Source: Callipepla californica brunnescens (lineage: Eukaryota > Chordata > Aves > Galliformes > Odontophoridae). From it: 64,000 nucleotides of DNA. Position numbers and translations under genes: made by a program. The stretch lies in assembly GCA_023055505.1 (NCBI GenBank), contig JALIRH010000002.1, positions 2,527,001 through 2,591,000 on the forward strand, written 5' to 3'. Every line of letters starts with the position of its first letter. Position 1 is the stretch's first letter. Below the pieces are notes generated by a model. That model saw nothing but the letters and a program-made list of their open reading frames with translations, had not been told where the DNA came from and ran no database searches. Positions 11,104-23,639 of the stretch are shown in pieces.

Positions 11104-11851
11104 TTTCCACAGCTATGTCTCTCCCAGTTTCTCTCTGGTTGTTGCATGCTACCTGAGGCTGTGCTGCTTGAACTTTCAGGCAGGAGTTTTCTCTCTGTTC
11201 TGTAGTGCCAAGGGAGCAAGCAATTTAGCAATACAGCTGTTTGAAAATGCTGTACTGGGAGATTTTCAGTTTTAACAATTTGTTGCAGGCTTTGTTTTTG
11301 TTTTGTAATTACTTCTCATTTTGAAATGTGTGCTGCACATTATAATGCATGATACAGAGGGATATAATTTATCATGTTACAAAGTTGAAATTCGAAAAAA
11401 AGTCATACATCTTCAAGACTTGCTTTTTCCCTTTTGGATTTATATGCTTTTGTCATAAACACATAAGTCTATACAAATTATTTCCTTCAAAAGAGATCAG
11501 AGTTTATCCTACAGAAAGTATTCTGAACTTCTCTCTCAGTAGATTAAGACATCAGAAATGGCTCTTTAGTTTAAGGTGAAGCAGGATGTTTTAATCAAGG
11601 GCAAGGTATTTTTCCAAGAGAAATTACATTTTTAAAGTTACATTTTCATTCAGTTGCCACTGAAGATGCTGGTTTTGGGCAGTGCTAAATCAGGTGAGAA
11701 TTAGTACATTCACCTGGTGTTTCAACTTTGAACAAGTGTAAATTAATCTTGACTGATTTCCATGCTTGACTTTTTCCTTCTTTCCTCGCAAGAGCAGCTG
11801 TGTGTTCCTTGACTATCCTTTTGTATTGTCTACTGTAATTTATCCTTCACT
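11104..11851. other. Unrecognised non-coding sequence
   Basis: Two short plus-strand frames of 62 and 76 codons without recognisable content. No repeat was identified. Confidence 0.45.
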
Positions 11852-12475
11852 AATCATAGAATCATAGGATGATTTGGGTGTGAATGGACCACAAAGTCAG
11901 TTTATTTCCAAGCCTCCTGCCATGGACACAGTTGTCACCCACCAGATCAGATTGCCATCCAACTTGGCCTTGATCCTCTCCAGGGATCGGGCAATCATAA
12001 CTTCTCTGGACAACCTGCTACAGTGACTCATCACCTTCTTAGTAAAGAATTTTTTTTCCTAACATTTAACCTAAATTTTCCCTCTTTTAGTTTAAAGACA
12101 TTCCTTTTTGTTGTGTTACTATTAGACCATGTAAAAAAATCAGTTCATCTGCTGATTGTAAGCTCCTTTCAAGTACTGGAATGCCACAGTGAGGTCTCCC
12201 TGAAGCCTTCTCTAAGCTAAACAAGCCCAGCTCCATCGACCTGCCTACACAGGGGAGGTGTTTCAGCCCTCTGAGCATCTTTGTGGCCCTTCTCTGGACA
12301 CATCAGCTTCAACAGCTCTGCATATTTCCTATGCTGGGGGTCCCAAGCCTGGATGCCTGATGGGGCCTTACAAGGGCAAAGTAGAGGGGCAATACCTCAT
12401 TTTACCTTTACTGCTTATCTGCCCTTTTGCCTGCATTTTTCTGCGATTACACTACACTGTTTTCCCACCCCTGTA
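11852..12475 (-). mobile_element. CR1 3' fragment, about 620 bp
   Basis: One of the longer CR1 tails in the window. The antisense text runs from 'AATCATAGAATCATAGGATG' through 'CTTGATCCTCTCCAGGGATC' and 'CTCTCTAAGCTAAACAAGCCC', then 'CTTTGTGGCCCTTCTCTGGA', to 'CCTTACAAGGGCAAAGTAGAG'. The far part corresponds to the end of ORF2 and the start of the 3' UTR. Short frames on both strands across it (62-101 codons) are shadows. Confidence 0.93.
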
Positions 12476-14812
12476 ACAGAGTTCACAGCAAACAATGAAT
12501 GTTCGCAACACAGACCTTCTACCTCGGGTCCATCATCTCTGCAGCCACAAAAGAGGGCAAAGCAAAACTGCCAGATTTTACAGTGACGTAGCTGAGATAT
12601 GGGTGCAGGCATCCATCCATCCCACTGGCTGCCAGTGAGGTGATAGATTTGATCATAAGCAGATGATTGACAGAGGTGACTTCTCAAACCACAGTAGCAA
12701 GATTAGCTAGAGCTCTTTTGTCAGTTCCCTCCAGCTGCAGTCAGGGACCATTTTGTCTGACAGCTGCCTTGACTGCTCATGTTCATTTCCCCTTGTACAC
12801 AAGCATGTGTGCATGTGTAAAACCAAAGGCACAACCAATCACTAAGCAGATGTACATGCAATGGCTCTCATGTTATACTTCTATTTTGAAATTGCAGCAG
12901 CCAATGCCATGGAAATTAAATACTGATAAAAAATAATGTACAATTAAGACATGATAATAAGCATTCAGTTCTGCGTCTAAGGTAATTACAGTGTAATATT
13001 ACTTAAAGCCATGCTACTGGGTGCTACTTAGGCAGGGTGCTGGAATATAAAGGTATCTCAAGTTCCTGTGCTCATTCAACATTTTTCACAACTGCAGTTA
13101 AATATATCTGGAGAGAAACATAAGAGAAAAATGGGGTAATTAATATTGCAAGCAGTCCTAGCAACTGTCCACAAATAGACTTTCAAAGAAGTAGGCAGCA
13201 AGACCCAGCTCAAGCTCAGAAAAAATTGACAGGGGCAGTCTGACAAAATCTGGATGATGATTATACAGTTGATCACTGGTTCTTCATATAGCCATAAGCA
13301 CATGTTGTGTGATATCAAATAGCTTTATATGTCAGTGTGGGCAAAAGCATTAATGATAATTTTCTCAAATGTATGTGGGTCTGAAATCCAACTGTAATTA
13401 GTGACAACTGTGTACCATGGAAGGACAAAGAGAATCAGGTGTTGATGTGATTCAGCCTGGACTTAGGGGAGTTTGTTTTTTTGTGGAATGCTCAATAGGC
13501 TCAAAGAAGATACTCTGATTTGTAATTTGGGTCTTGGGGGATAAGAACTAAGACAAGAAAGAAGAAGAAAAGCATATTCTTTATGGCAAAGCAATATATG
13601 AGCTTAGGTTATCATTTATTCAATATCAACTACTCAAGGCAATCAGAACTTCATTACTGCAAAATCTAAGAGGCTAAATTGATAATAATAATAATTCTGC
13701 ACATGGGAATTCTGAATGGCCTATGGAATTCCTGTGTCCAGTGTTATGAAATGCTTTCTTTGAAGAAACGATGGATGATAAAAGAGAGTTTGGTACCACA
13801 CAAATAAAGGCACCTGCTAGAATTCATCCTCTGGTAATCTTACTCTTTCAGTCATGAACATGTGACTATAGGTATAAATTGTAGATGGTGGAATTAGCTT
13901 GCCTTTCAAATGAAAATTCTGCATCAGGGAGTCCATAGCTTAAGGCAAATGGATTGTTTCTGCTTAGCCCTACTTTCTATGTAAGCTAGACATGTACGTA
14001 GGGAAGTGTGCATGTACAAAGCTGTCTGTGTTTGATTTGCAAACAAAAATGTATATTCACTCCATATGTGGCCTGGCAAGTTTAGAAGATCCAAAAACTG
14101 AGTCTGTCTTGCACTTTTAGTTTTGTAAATGCTAAAAAATGCTTTGGACTTTCTTCAACTACCTTCAGGAACATCATTTCATGGAGCAATTACAATCCAA
14201 TGGAGGGTGACTCAGGATCCAAGCACCATTTAAGGTGTCATCTTACTCCTTTAAAATCACATTTCCATCTGCTCAAGGGGGAATCTCAGGTGAAGACATG
14301 TAAATAACAAGATAAATTAAAGGACTGTGGTACTGAGTAGAATGAGTCTAAAATCCTAGTACTGAAACGTTAAAGAATCTCACCATTCTTTAATTATATA
14401 AAACACAGGCAATCATGCTGATACAGTCATCTATGCTATAGTTCATCTCAACAAATTTTCAGGGATTAGATCCAGCTCTGTGTCACATTACCAAAACTTA
14501 TCGGTGTGCATCCAGCTATGCATATGTGTGTAGGAGTATAAACTCACACTGCAGTCAGTGGAGAACCAATGACTCAATAATGCTCTAAACATATGTTTTT
14601 AGTGTGATTTGAGATGCCACATGTTATATTGCCCATCTTCCAGTTGATATTCCAAAATGGCATGGGTCTCCAAAATGCTTTTGGACATATTTGTCAGGTG
14701 CAGAGGAAAGACTCAATACACAAAGTCTCTGAATTTGACCTACATCACAATATTCAGGCAATGTCCTTGAACCCAGCTCTTGTCTGCTTTGAATGATCTA
14801 ATATGTTATCCA
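12476..14812. other. Unrecognised non-coding sequence
   Basis: Over 2.3 kb without a recognisable repeat. The 80-90 codon frames at 12667-12936 (+) and 13076-13318 (-) resemble no known domain. A short ATA run lies near 13681-13694. Confidence 0.45.
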
Positions 14813-15015
14813 AATCATAGAATCATAGAATCATTGAATGGCCTGGGTTGAAAAAGGACCTCAATTCAGTTTCAAGCCCCTGCCATGGGCAGGATCACAA
14901 ATCACTAGACCAGGCAGCCCAGAACCACATCCAGCCTTGCATTGAATGTTTCCAGGTGTGGGTCATCCACAACCTCTCTGGGCAACCTGTTCCAGTGTAT
15001 CACCACCCATCATTG
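14813..15015 (-). mobile_element. CR1 3' fragment
   Basis: Antisense CR1: three terminal octamers, 'GGCCTGGGTTGAAAAAGGACC', 'CCCTGCCATGGGCAGGATC', 'CAGCCCAGAACCACATCCAGC' and 'CAACCTCTCTGGGCAACCTG'. Conservation is good up to 'CACCACCCATC'. It belongs to the same tail type as the plus-strand copies at 17600 and 57747. Confidence 0.94.
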
Positions 15016-16324
15016 TATTGTATGGTCCCAGAACTTCAGTCCCTACAGGGGCAGACTAAATTGCTGAACAAATATCTGTAGTCCAAGATCCTGTAGTAGT
15101 AGCAGTCTTACACGTTTAGTTTTAAATCACACAACCCCTTTCTTTTTAGTGCCATTTTTGATGCATTTGATGCATTTTGATGCATTAGGTTTTTCTGCTG
15201 GATCCAGCTCTCTGTGCAGCAAAGGTCTCTTCCATATCCTGTGTCATAGCTGTCAGCTTCCTATGGGTGGTTTGATGTATTTCAGATATATACGTTGGGG
15301 TACTTGAATCTCAACTGTAATTAATACAGTCAATGCATTTAGAAGAAAATTCACCTGGGCAAATGAAGGAGTTTATTTTTAGTTGAGGTGAATTAATTTT
15401 AAAATTCTCCAGCATCGCAAACTGTTTTCCCATTAACTATAAAAGCAGCCCATGGTAGACATATAGCCAATTAAGCTTTAAACACCTACACTGAATTGGA
15501 TTAATCATACTGTATTTACTGGACCTCTTTATAGACATAAAACATTTTTTTTCATCTTGTTTTGGTAATTCTATTGATTTAGGTAAACAGAGAATTATGT
15601 CTATAACTGCGATATTTACATATATCTCCATGGCTCAAGGAGTCACAGATCACGCAAAAAGTAAATTACTTCCTTGAAAGGAGAGTACAGATCTTTTTTT
15701 GACAACACTTTTCTCACCTCGTTTTTTTCCACCACAATAACTATAGCCGTCAGATTTCTGAAGGAAACCTGCAAGAGAAGCATGGTGCAAGCAGCTGTCT
15801 TTACAGGACTGTTGATTTTTCACCCTCACTAAAATAAAGAACCCACAAACAAAGCAAAACACAAGAAAAAAAAGAGGTTCTTTCTGTTCAGGTTTGCCAA
15901 AGAAACAGAATTTCACTGACTAGTTCACAAATGTAGAAGGAACTTATTAATAGTTGGATGATGCAATGTGCAAGTGTGCTTTCTGAGGTGGAGTACAAGG
16001 AAGGAGTCCTGTCTTCAGGGGACCACCCTTTTATTTTCTCTTGGCTTTGGAGCTCAGGGATTAATTGGGTTTGCTTTGAGATCCGCTGGTGGAAAGCAAT
16101 ATATAGGAGTTGGAATTTCGGCTGATGTTGGATCTAGACTATCACATTAATTAATTTAAATTTAATCTCATTAAAAATTGTGTGATTAGAAAGACCTTTT
16201 CTGTTAACAAAAAGGATAAAAAGAGGAAATGAGAAAAAGAAAAATGATTTGAGATGGGAAAACTCTCAAACTACCTGGTCCTAACTACTCCCAGACCCAC
16301 CACAGGAACCATCAGACCATCAGA
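15016..16324. other. Unrecognised non-coding sequence
   Basis: Contains three TGATGCATT units at 15159-15186. The frames at 15437-15631 (-), 15650-15916 (-) and 15968-16150 (+) have no recognisable content. Confidence 0.45.
15159..15186. repeat. Three tandem TGATGCATT units
   Basis: Two directly adjacent copies of the 9-mer and a third after one extra T. Each contains the ATGCAT palindrome. Confidence 0.9.
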
Positions 16325-16590
16325 GGAACAAGAGAGAATGGCCTCAAATTGTGTCAAGGGAGGTTCAGGTTGGATATTAGGAAGAATTTCTTCTCTGAAG
16401 GAATGGTTAGTCATTGGAACAGGTTGTTCAGGGAAGTGGTGGAGTCACCATTCTTGGAGGTATTTAAGGAAAGGATAGATGTATTACTTAGGGACACAGT
16501 TTAGTGGGCAATATTGGTGGTATGTGGACAGCTGAACTTGATGATCTTAGAAGTCTCTCTCCACGTAAATGATTCTATGATTCTATGATC
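16325..16590 (+). mobile_element. CR1 3' fragment
   Basis: Sense CR1 tail: 'GAATGGCCTCAAATTGTGTC', 'TTCAGGTTGGATATTAGGAA', 'TTCTTCTCTGAAGGAATGGT', 'TTGATGATCTTAGAAGTCTC' and terminal 'TGATTCTATGATTCTATGAT'. Moderately diverged. Confidence 0.94.
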
Positions 16591-16879
16591 AAAGATCCAT
16601 CCTCAGTTGCATCAGTGAGCCCAAAGTAACGTGCAGAGAGGACAGGATTCAGTTCTCCAACAATACACAAAGTCCCTGCCCCAGCCACAACACAGCTGTC
16701 CTGAGAGTGCATTGGTCATAGGCACCTGCTCTATATGTCAATAACAGAGATTCTCCAGAACAACTCACGCAGACTGAGGAGAGTCATTACCTAGGGGTAT
16801 GTGATCCTGAATATGAGTTAAGTAGATAAGAGGGGATATCTGGTCTAATGACCATGAACCCTCAACCAAGATGTCATGT
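16591..16879. other. Unrecognised spacer between CR1 and mariner
   Basis: About 290 bp with no recognised family. The minus-strand frames reported across 16765-17279 are antisense shadows of the mariner element. Confidence 0.4.
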
Positions 16880-17465
16880 ATGTAGCCTGCCCCAAAAGTA
16901 ATGCCACCAATTTTATTATGTTGGCCCATGATGGCAAAGGCATATGTTGGTGGTATGGCAATAGAGATTGAAACTTCCCAAATATTCCACTTGGGATGTG
17001 ATGTTCCATAACATGTTGTCGCAGTGCAACAGACGTCAGCAGAGGGATAGTCTGACAAAATGGCATTTGACAATGAAGTGTGTTTGAAGCAAAGGTGTGG
17101 AAATGAATTCCTCCATTTGGAAAAAAATAACACCCACTGACATTCATCAACACTTGCTGAACATTTATGGAGACCAAACAGTGGATGTGAGCACAGTGAA
17201 GCAGTGTGTGGTGTGTTTCAGCAGAAATGACATCAACATGAAAAAAAGCCACATTCCAGTCAGCTAGGCATGCTTTCATGGGAACAGAATTCAGGCTATT
17301 GTTAATTGCTGGTGAAAATTCATAGCTAATGGTGGTAATAATGCTGAAAAACAGTGCCTTTTAGTGGAGAATTTTCTATATCAAATAGTGTTATTGTACT
17401 CTTCTCATATGCTGCAATTTTCATGGAAATAATTAGGGGGCATCATTTTCAAAGCAACCCATATA
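16880..17465 (+). mobile_element. Mariner-type DNA transposon, Galluhop-like, internally deleted
   Basis: The left end 'GCCTGCCCCAAAAGTAATGCC' (from about 16884) is an imperfect inverted match to the right end 'GGGGGCATCATTTTCAAAGC' (about 17436-17455). Both follow the mariner-type terminus known from chicken Galluhop. The left part codes for the start of a transposase; the right part, with 'AACAGTGCCTTTTAGTGGAG' and 'TCAAATAGTGTTATTGTACTC', fits the 3' untranslated end of such an element. At about 590 bp it is roughly half the length of a complete mariner, and the catalytic DDD/E region is missing. It could only move with transposase supplied elsewhere. Confidence 0.82.
17040..17265 (+). pseudogene. 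Mariner transposase N-terminal fragment
   Basis: Reading from about 17128, the relic gives P-T-D-I-H-Q-H-L-L-N-I-Y-G-D-Q-T-V-D-V-S-T-V-K-Q in two consecutive blocks (PTDIHQHLLNIYGD and QTVDVSTVKQCVVCFSRND). These follow the first helix-turn-helix of mariner transposases, in which the second helix contacts the inverted terminal repeat. The sequence then loses register at a run of A's near 17240 and stops before the linker and catalytic domain. The reading frame has decayed and there is no intact start. Only the DNA-binding part was ever retained in this copy. Confidence 0.75.
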
Positions 17466-17599
17466 CAGCCAAGTCAGAGTTCAAAATGCGCCCTGGAATC
17501 ATTGACTTTAACCTATTTTCTACAGAAACCTCTTTTGCTGCTTTTATGATTTTGTCACTTCCCTCTAAAAGTCCTACAATTAGATTAATCATACTACTT

Positions 17600-17795
17600 C
17601 ACACAGAGTGTGGCAACACACTGAAACAGGTTGCCCAAGGAGGTTGTGGATGACCTGAAGGCATTCAAAACCAGGCTGGATGTGGCTCTGGGCAGCCTGG
17701 TCTAGTGGCTGGTGACCCTGCACATAGCAGGGGTGTTGAAATTAGATGATCATTGTAGTCCTTTTCAACCCAGGCCATTCTATGATATATGATAT
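17600..17795 (+). mobile_element. CR1 3' fragment
   Basis: Sense CR1 tail: 'CACTGAAACAGGTTGCCCAAG', 'AGGCTGGATGTGGCTCTGGG', 'CAGCCTGGTCTAGTGGCTGG', 'TTGAAATTAGATGATCATTG', 'TTTTCAACCCAGGCCATTC' and a degenerate terminus in which the octamer has become TATGATATATGATATGATA. It lies 135 bp downstream of the mariner. Confidence 0.94.
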
Positions 17796-18672
17796 GATAC
17801 TGGTTTGGTATTAGTATTAAGAAGAAATTATTGCTGATGAACCACCTGCCTATGAGATATATCGTCTTCACTGAATTTTCTCCTTTCACTTGCCTATAAA
17901 AATTTCCCTTCAGTGAGAGTAAAACCAAGATTTCGTGCTTGCATAGGAAAACAATGTAGGTATACAGCTCCTCCTGACATATAAACTAGGACACTTTTCG
18001 TACCACTTACCCTCAAGACAGATGACCACTTCTTGATAAGCATTTCCAAACTTTTCGCTTACTCTACAGTCAAGATCTCCTCTGAAATAGCTCCACAGGA
18101 ATCACAGCTTTTTTCAAAAAAGTTATGAAGGTTATTGACAAATAAGTATGTCTGGTCTTCCAATAATTCTTGGAGTTAAAGGAACCCTTCTTTGCAAGGA
18201 GAAACCCTGTTCCTATCAAGTAGATTGTTTAGGGACACCATGTGCATTACCAATGTGTTAAGCTAGCAGGACATCTATTCTTGTTGGTCTTGGTCTCTGA
18301 TGATTATCAAAGTAGACATGACAAATAATATTTTATGTCTATGAATGATATTCATAACACTGAACAGCAGCTATCCTTATTGATTCCACTAAAGGCTTTG
18401 ATCTAGGAAATTACCAATTAATGCTATCTAAATTAGTCTCTGTGGGGTTTGACAGAACAGTGGGAAAATAACTCTCTACTAAAGCTAGTGGTTGGATACA
18501 AAGGCGATTTGTTTAATTATGCTAAATCTGAAGAGAAAATATTCAATTTGGAGGTCTCCTGCAGGTCAGGCTACAGTTCTTCATCAGACATTAATGACTA
18601 TGCTTCAGACCCACTGTTTCATATTACATGTAGGTTTTAAAGAGGTTTAATATGAAGAAAAGATGGGAAGAA
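17796..18672. other. Unrecognised non-coding sequence
   Basis: Nothing beyond short frames, such as 63 codons at 18449-18640, was seen. No repeat family was recognised. Confidence 0.45.
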
Positions 18673-18782
18673 GGGAGGGAGGGAGGGAGGGGGCAGGAAG
18701 GGAGGAAGGGAGGGAAAGAGGAAGGGAGGGAGAGAGGAAGGGAAGAAGGGAGGAAAGGAGGGAAGAAAGGAGGAAGGAAGGA
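18673..18782. repeat. Purine-rich GGGA/GGAA low-complexity tract
   Basis: About 110 bp made almost only of A and G on the plus strand, with GGGA units at first and then mixed GGAAG, GGAGAGA and AGGAAAGG units. It is interrupted by a single C at about 18694. It is an imperfect, older counterpart of the pyrimidine array at 1172-1352. Confidence 0.95.
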
Positions 18783-19105
18783 CTGGATTCACTTCAAGAG
18801 TAAGAGCAGGTTCTCCAGGACTTTATAACCTGTAAAAGAGGTCTTCAAACTGTGTTTGCTGTGGATAGTGAACAATACCCTGGGGTAAGCAAAAGTGCAT
18901 GGATGAAAGGATACAAGCAAGTTCTTATATCTGACTATATACAGTATAAGAAATGAATAAGAGGAAAGAAAAACCTGTGTTCTCTCAGAAGGTATACAAT
19001 GAAGACAGAGGCAGACTTCTCTCAGAGGTTCACAATAAAGGGATAAGGCAGTGGTCACAAATATCAGCACTGTTTGGAAATCAGAGAAATACCAATAAAA
19101 AAAAG

Positions 19106-19185
19106 TCATAGAACCCCAGATTTGTTTGAGTTGGAAGGGACCTTTAAAAGTCATCTAATCCTACTCACCTGCAATGAAAAGGGCC
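19106..19185 (-). mobile_element. CR1 3' fragment
   Basis: Antisense: 'TCATAGAACCCCAGATTTGT', 'GAGTTGGAAGGGACCTTTAA' and 'AGTCATCTAATCCTACTCACC'. This follows the CR1 terminus 'tcatagaatcccagatttgttgaggttggaagggacc'. It is a short and diverged piece. Confidence 0.75.
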
Positions 19186-19321
19186 ATTTACAGCTAGATG
19201 CTTTCTGAGAGTGGTTATATACAAAGTAAGAGCTGAAGAGGCTGTGACATCTCAAATATTTTCAAAATTCACTGCACCACATTCTGAGGCAGGTAGCTGA
19301 ACTTGGAATTCAACCCTGTTT

Positions 19322-19378
19322 TCAGCAGAAGGCTGGACCAGGGATCTCCAGATATTCTTTCCAACATAAATTCTCTAA
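19322..19378 (+). mobile_element. Short CR1 3' fragment
   Basis: 'GCAGAAGGCTGGACCAGGGA' then 'TCTCCAGATATTCTTTCCAAC' follows the sense CR1 tail 'gcagggggttggactagatgatctccagaggtcccttccaac'. It is about 60 bp, diverged and without clear octamers. Confidence 0.55.
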
Positions 19379-22300
19379 TCCCTCATTTGCTTCCAGAACA
19401 TGTTGTTTGCACATTGCTAAAAATTTGGCTCTTACTTCAAAACAGTGATACTACCTATTGGAAAGCTCCAACAACATATTTTTGCATTGGGAATCCCATA
19501 ACTTTTAACAGTAAGTAAAACAAACATCTCAAAAAGATGTACAATACATCCAAGTAAAAAGCGTTACTGGAGCTCCCAGTTTCTCTTCTGAATGCTACAT
19601 GAAATTATCTACAGGACATCCAGCGTGACTGAAATATCTTCATTTTCTGTGGTTGTAATGAAGACAGTGAAAGTTTTTATTGGAAGAAATCAAAGTGCAC
19701 ACAATTTTCAAGAGTGCATCATCAAAAAGCAATTCCATGTCTTCAGCAGCTTATAACCTAAGAGTAGTACAACACTAAATGGTAAGCTGAATCATTAGCC
19801 AGATGTTCCTCCTGAGTATGAAATAGGATGTTTGATGCTTTTCTCTTTTCAACCACTTCCTGGAACTCACCCTAAAAGGTCTTAATTCACTGCAGAGCAT
19901 CTGCCAGTAGAGGTTCTACATGAATCCAGCACTGTAAAGGATTTTCTCTGCTGTTTCACTGCTTAACCAATTAACTCAAAGAACTGATATGACTCAGTGC
20001 CCTGCAGGAGCTCTTCCTCTTTCCCCAGTGAGATACTAGTGAAGATCTGAGGGTTTAGCACATTGAGCTTGATGCTACCATTACCAGATTGGAAGATGGA
20101 ATATCAAATCCAAGGCTTTTAATGCCTGGTTTTAATTTCTGAAAAATTCTCTGCATCCCGTTGGCTTTGTGTGCTGAGAACATACAGAATTGGTCGTGTG
20201 GATATTTTGGGGGGAAGAGCTTTAAAGAGATCCCAACAGGAGCACATTATTGCAATATTGCCATTTGTTAGCACAAATTACCTCTTGTTCTGATCACCTT
20301 CTCTCTTCAAAGCACCTACTGAGACAGGAAAGTAAAGATATGAGCTTTGCCATGGCAACCTTACACTTCCTAGTGAAATTAAAACCCAAATGGAAAAGGA
20401 TATCAAGCTCAGTTGCAAACAGAAACCTTGCTTTTCCTTTCAATGGAAGCTGATGAAAGTTTTAGCTACATCTTGTGATATTAATAACTATCCAGAATTT
20501 TTCTGAACACAATGAACAAAATAATTACAACAGTAATAGTAATAGTGGTAATAAAAAGAACAGCTCTCCTTGAACTAGAAGCTAGCACTAGACTGACTAA
20601 GGAGATCAGCATTTCGGCTTCACAGACAGTGAGCCTCTAAAGCAGTGCCTCTGGCTCATACAAAGGTGCTGTTTCAGTATTTACATATTTTAAATAGGGG
20701 GCACAGTTTATAGGGTAAGGGAGCATGTGATGTTTTAGAGGGTGCCATTCCTGATCCAGAACCAGGCAAATGCTTTCCAGAGGAAAAAAATGTTGCTACT
20801 ACATCAAAGAAAGCAAATTATATTGGAAGATAAAGTAAGACTTGGTGCATCTCCATTACTCCATTCTGAGCAATCTACTGTTTAGGACATGATAAGTGAT
20901 AAAATGCAACTGTCTGCAGAGGATTTGCCACAAAACCATTTAGTCTGGAAGAGGTTTGATTTATAATCCTTTTTTGGTCAAACTTTGAGCTGCCTTTGAG
21001 ATGGAAAGCAACCTAGCTCTCATGGTATGACTTTCTTTCTCTCTGATTGTTCCCTGTCTAAAAATTTCTTCTTTAGGTACATACACACAGAAATGTTTGC
21101 CTAGAACCCAAAGCCTGAAATTCCATCCCAGACAATTTTCAGTCTTAGCTATCTTGCTTATTTGTTTGGTTTGGATGGTTTTGTTTTGTTTTTTCAGGGA
21201 TGACTTTCCCTTTCACAGTTTAGAGTGTACAATTCTTTTCTGGGCCAGAGGTTATTTATATTATATAGTTTTGTTTTTTTCTGGTAATTTTTATGTATCT
21301 TTACAAATATTCCCCACACTGATGAATTGGTACCATGAAAGATTTTTTCATACTACTTAAAAATTCCTTAGTCATTCTGATAGCTCCTGTTCTCAAGACT
21401 GTTATGATCAACATATTTTTCATCACTGGAAGCAAGAGCAATTTACAAATATATATATATATTCATTTTTCTTCAGTGACTGTCCTGGAGTTGAATTTCC
21501 TTTGTCATGCCTCTTCATCTTAATGGATGACTGGCAACTCACCTGAAGATTTCATGTCTTCTTTTGAAGTTGCAGAGCTGCTGTGGCCAAATTTTGCCCA
21601 TTTTTACTTTGAAGGTTCATCTCATTTTCCCCTGGACAAGTCTGTATTTTCTGCCCTGTCTCCTAACTCATAACTCCCATGAGAACCAATAGTCTATTAT
21701 TTATAATGGAAGTAGTCCCAAAGCTTAGAAACTATTTTAAAACAATATTTTGTGAAAAGCATCCTCGGACAAAAAAATGTAGTTCTCCTGTAAGCAGCTG
21801 GTTTTATGGAACAGTTATGACCAGCCTCAGCTGAGTGTGTCATTCTGTGTAAGTCCTCCAAGTTCCCATGAAAAGGTACCTTGCCTTGCATTTTAACTAG
21901 TGTTTTTATTCTAGCAGGCCAATTATCCAAATTTTCTGGCTAATTTGGAGGTGAAAGCAATAGCTGCTGGGAATATGAAAACACGGATTTAGAAGTCTGA
22001 TTTATTGTTATTCACCCAAGCTCTTCTTTTCACTCTTTAAATGGAAGTCACACAAAGCTGTTCCAGTGTGTGGGATGGAACAAAACCTTCAAAAGCCTTA
22101 CTGAGATTCTCTGAAAAAAATTGGCCATGATATTTAGTAAAAAGGTGTTTTTATCATTAACTTCCATTTTCATTTAAATGAAAACATTTTGAAATAAGAA
22201 AAGAAAGTTAAAATTCTGTTTAGAGGGGGGAGTCAAGCAGTTGGAAATCTATTTCTGGTGTATAAGAAATGATTAAAAAAAAAGATTTTAAAGGTTAGAA

Positions 22301-23639
22301 ATTTATTGGATCAATTTCTTTTTTTTTCTCTGAAATTTGTTAATCCTGCTTTGAAGAAAGAGAAAATTCCTTTTTTCTTTTTTTTAAGGTATCTCAAAAA
22401 ACTTCTGGGTAGGAACCCATTCTTGTTGTTATTTCTATCATTATCTTGGTATCTACATAAAAGCACTTTTATCACTAAAATCTTTCTTCTAATTCCCTTC
22501 TAATTTGTTAAAAATAGTTTGTTTTTTTCCTGTGGCTACCTGCTGTTTTTCAGTAGACTGAATATGAAGCCGTTCAACTCTACTACATTGCAAAGCAGAA
22601 TTTTTCAAATTTTAATAGTTTTTCCTCAAATACAACTACAATCCTACAAGACTGACTATAGCACCTATATAGCACCTGACTATAGCTGGGCACACTTCAC
22701 TGTGCTGACACTTCATCTCTACAGTCTTGATCAAAAAACGTTCTATTAAAATTAAACAGATTTATTCATAGATGATGAACTGAACAATAAATGGTATCAA
22801 AGGAAGGACTGTAATTACAAAATATATTTTTTCCTGGTATCCTATAATGGCATGCATTTTATCATGGTATCTTTGGTCTCTCTTCCTCTAGTTGCTGATC
22901 CTTTCTACTAAGATCATGAAAGTGTCATTATAGTCCTACTTTTTCTCAGATTCAGGTGTGTAACACCTGAATTCACCCCTGCCAAATAATATCTTAGAAA
23001 AGGTTACCAAATTGCTGTTATTTGCAATTTGAAGAACATGGCTACCATTTAATGGAGAGTATGGTTGTATTAAAGCACATAATTATCTGGAAAATGCAGT
23101 TATTATTTTCTGTCTTGGAATCACAACTTTAAAACAGAGACAAAATTAAAAAAAAAAAAAAAAAAAGTGGGGCAGAACAAGGGAGAAAAATAAAACGTAC
23201 AAAGCATTTTATTTTCTTTTCTTTCTCCACTTTCATCAAACAGGGTCACCTTGCATTCTGATGAAGAACAACACTTTTCACCTCTGTAAAAGTGTCCATA
23301 TATATAGACTTTCATTTCCTCATGTTAAAGAGTTTTCACAAAACACTATCTGCATGAAGAATGTCTGGAATTTATTATTGTGACATAAGTCAGAGTTCAC
23401 AATCCCTCTGACAAAGCAACACACAGAAAATGATTTAAAAGAACAGTTCTGGAGATCTTTTTCAGACTAACAATCAGGGTCTGTACCCACAGAAACCAGT
23501 AACGTTTTTTTGGCTTGAAGTCCACCTTCCTTGTATCTCACACTGATTTATTTAAAGGAGGGTTTTTTTTTAAACTATTCTTTACTTGGAAAGAAAAAAG
23601 AAAAGAGGGGGAAGGGAGTGACTTGTAATACTATAAAAA
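19379..23639. other. 4.2 kb without recognised repeats or genes
   Basis: The longest stretch of the window in which I recognise no CR1 copy. It holds short poly(T) and AT runs (around 21448-21464 and 22316-22326) and a 19-A run at 23148-23166. Frames reach 87 codons (21097-21360, +), mostly Phe- and Leu-rich as expected from T-rich sequence. It could be a suitable place to look for conserved non-coding elements. Confidence 0.4.
23148..23166. repeat. Poly(A) run, 19 A
   Basis: Uninterrupted A run. No retroposed sequence could be recognised upstream of it. Confidence 0.95.

Noticed and set aside
12267..12586. 101-codon frame overlapping several others
   Set aside because: It lies within or directly beside the antisense CR1 tail 11852-12475 and is open on both strands by chance.
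16765..17279. Two minus-strand frames of 122 and 144 codons
   Set aside because: They lie antisense to the mariner relic, whose plus-strand reading has the recognisable transposase motifs.
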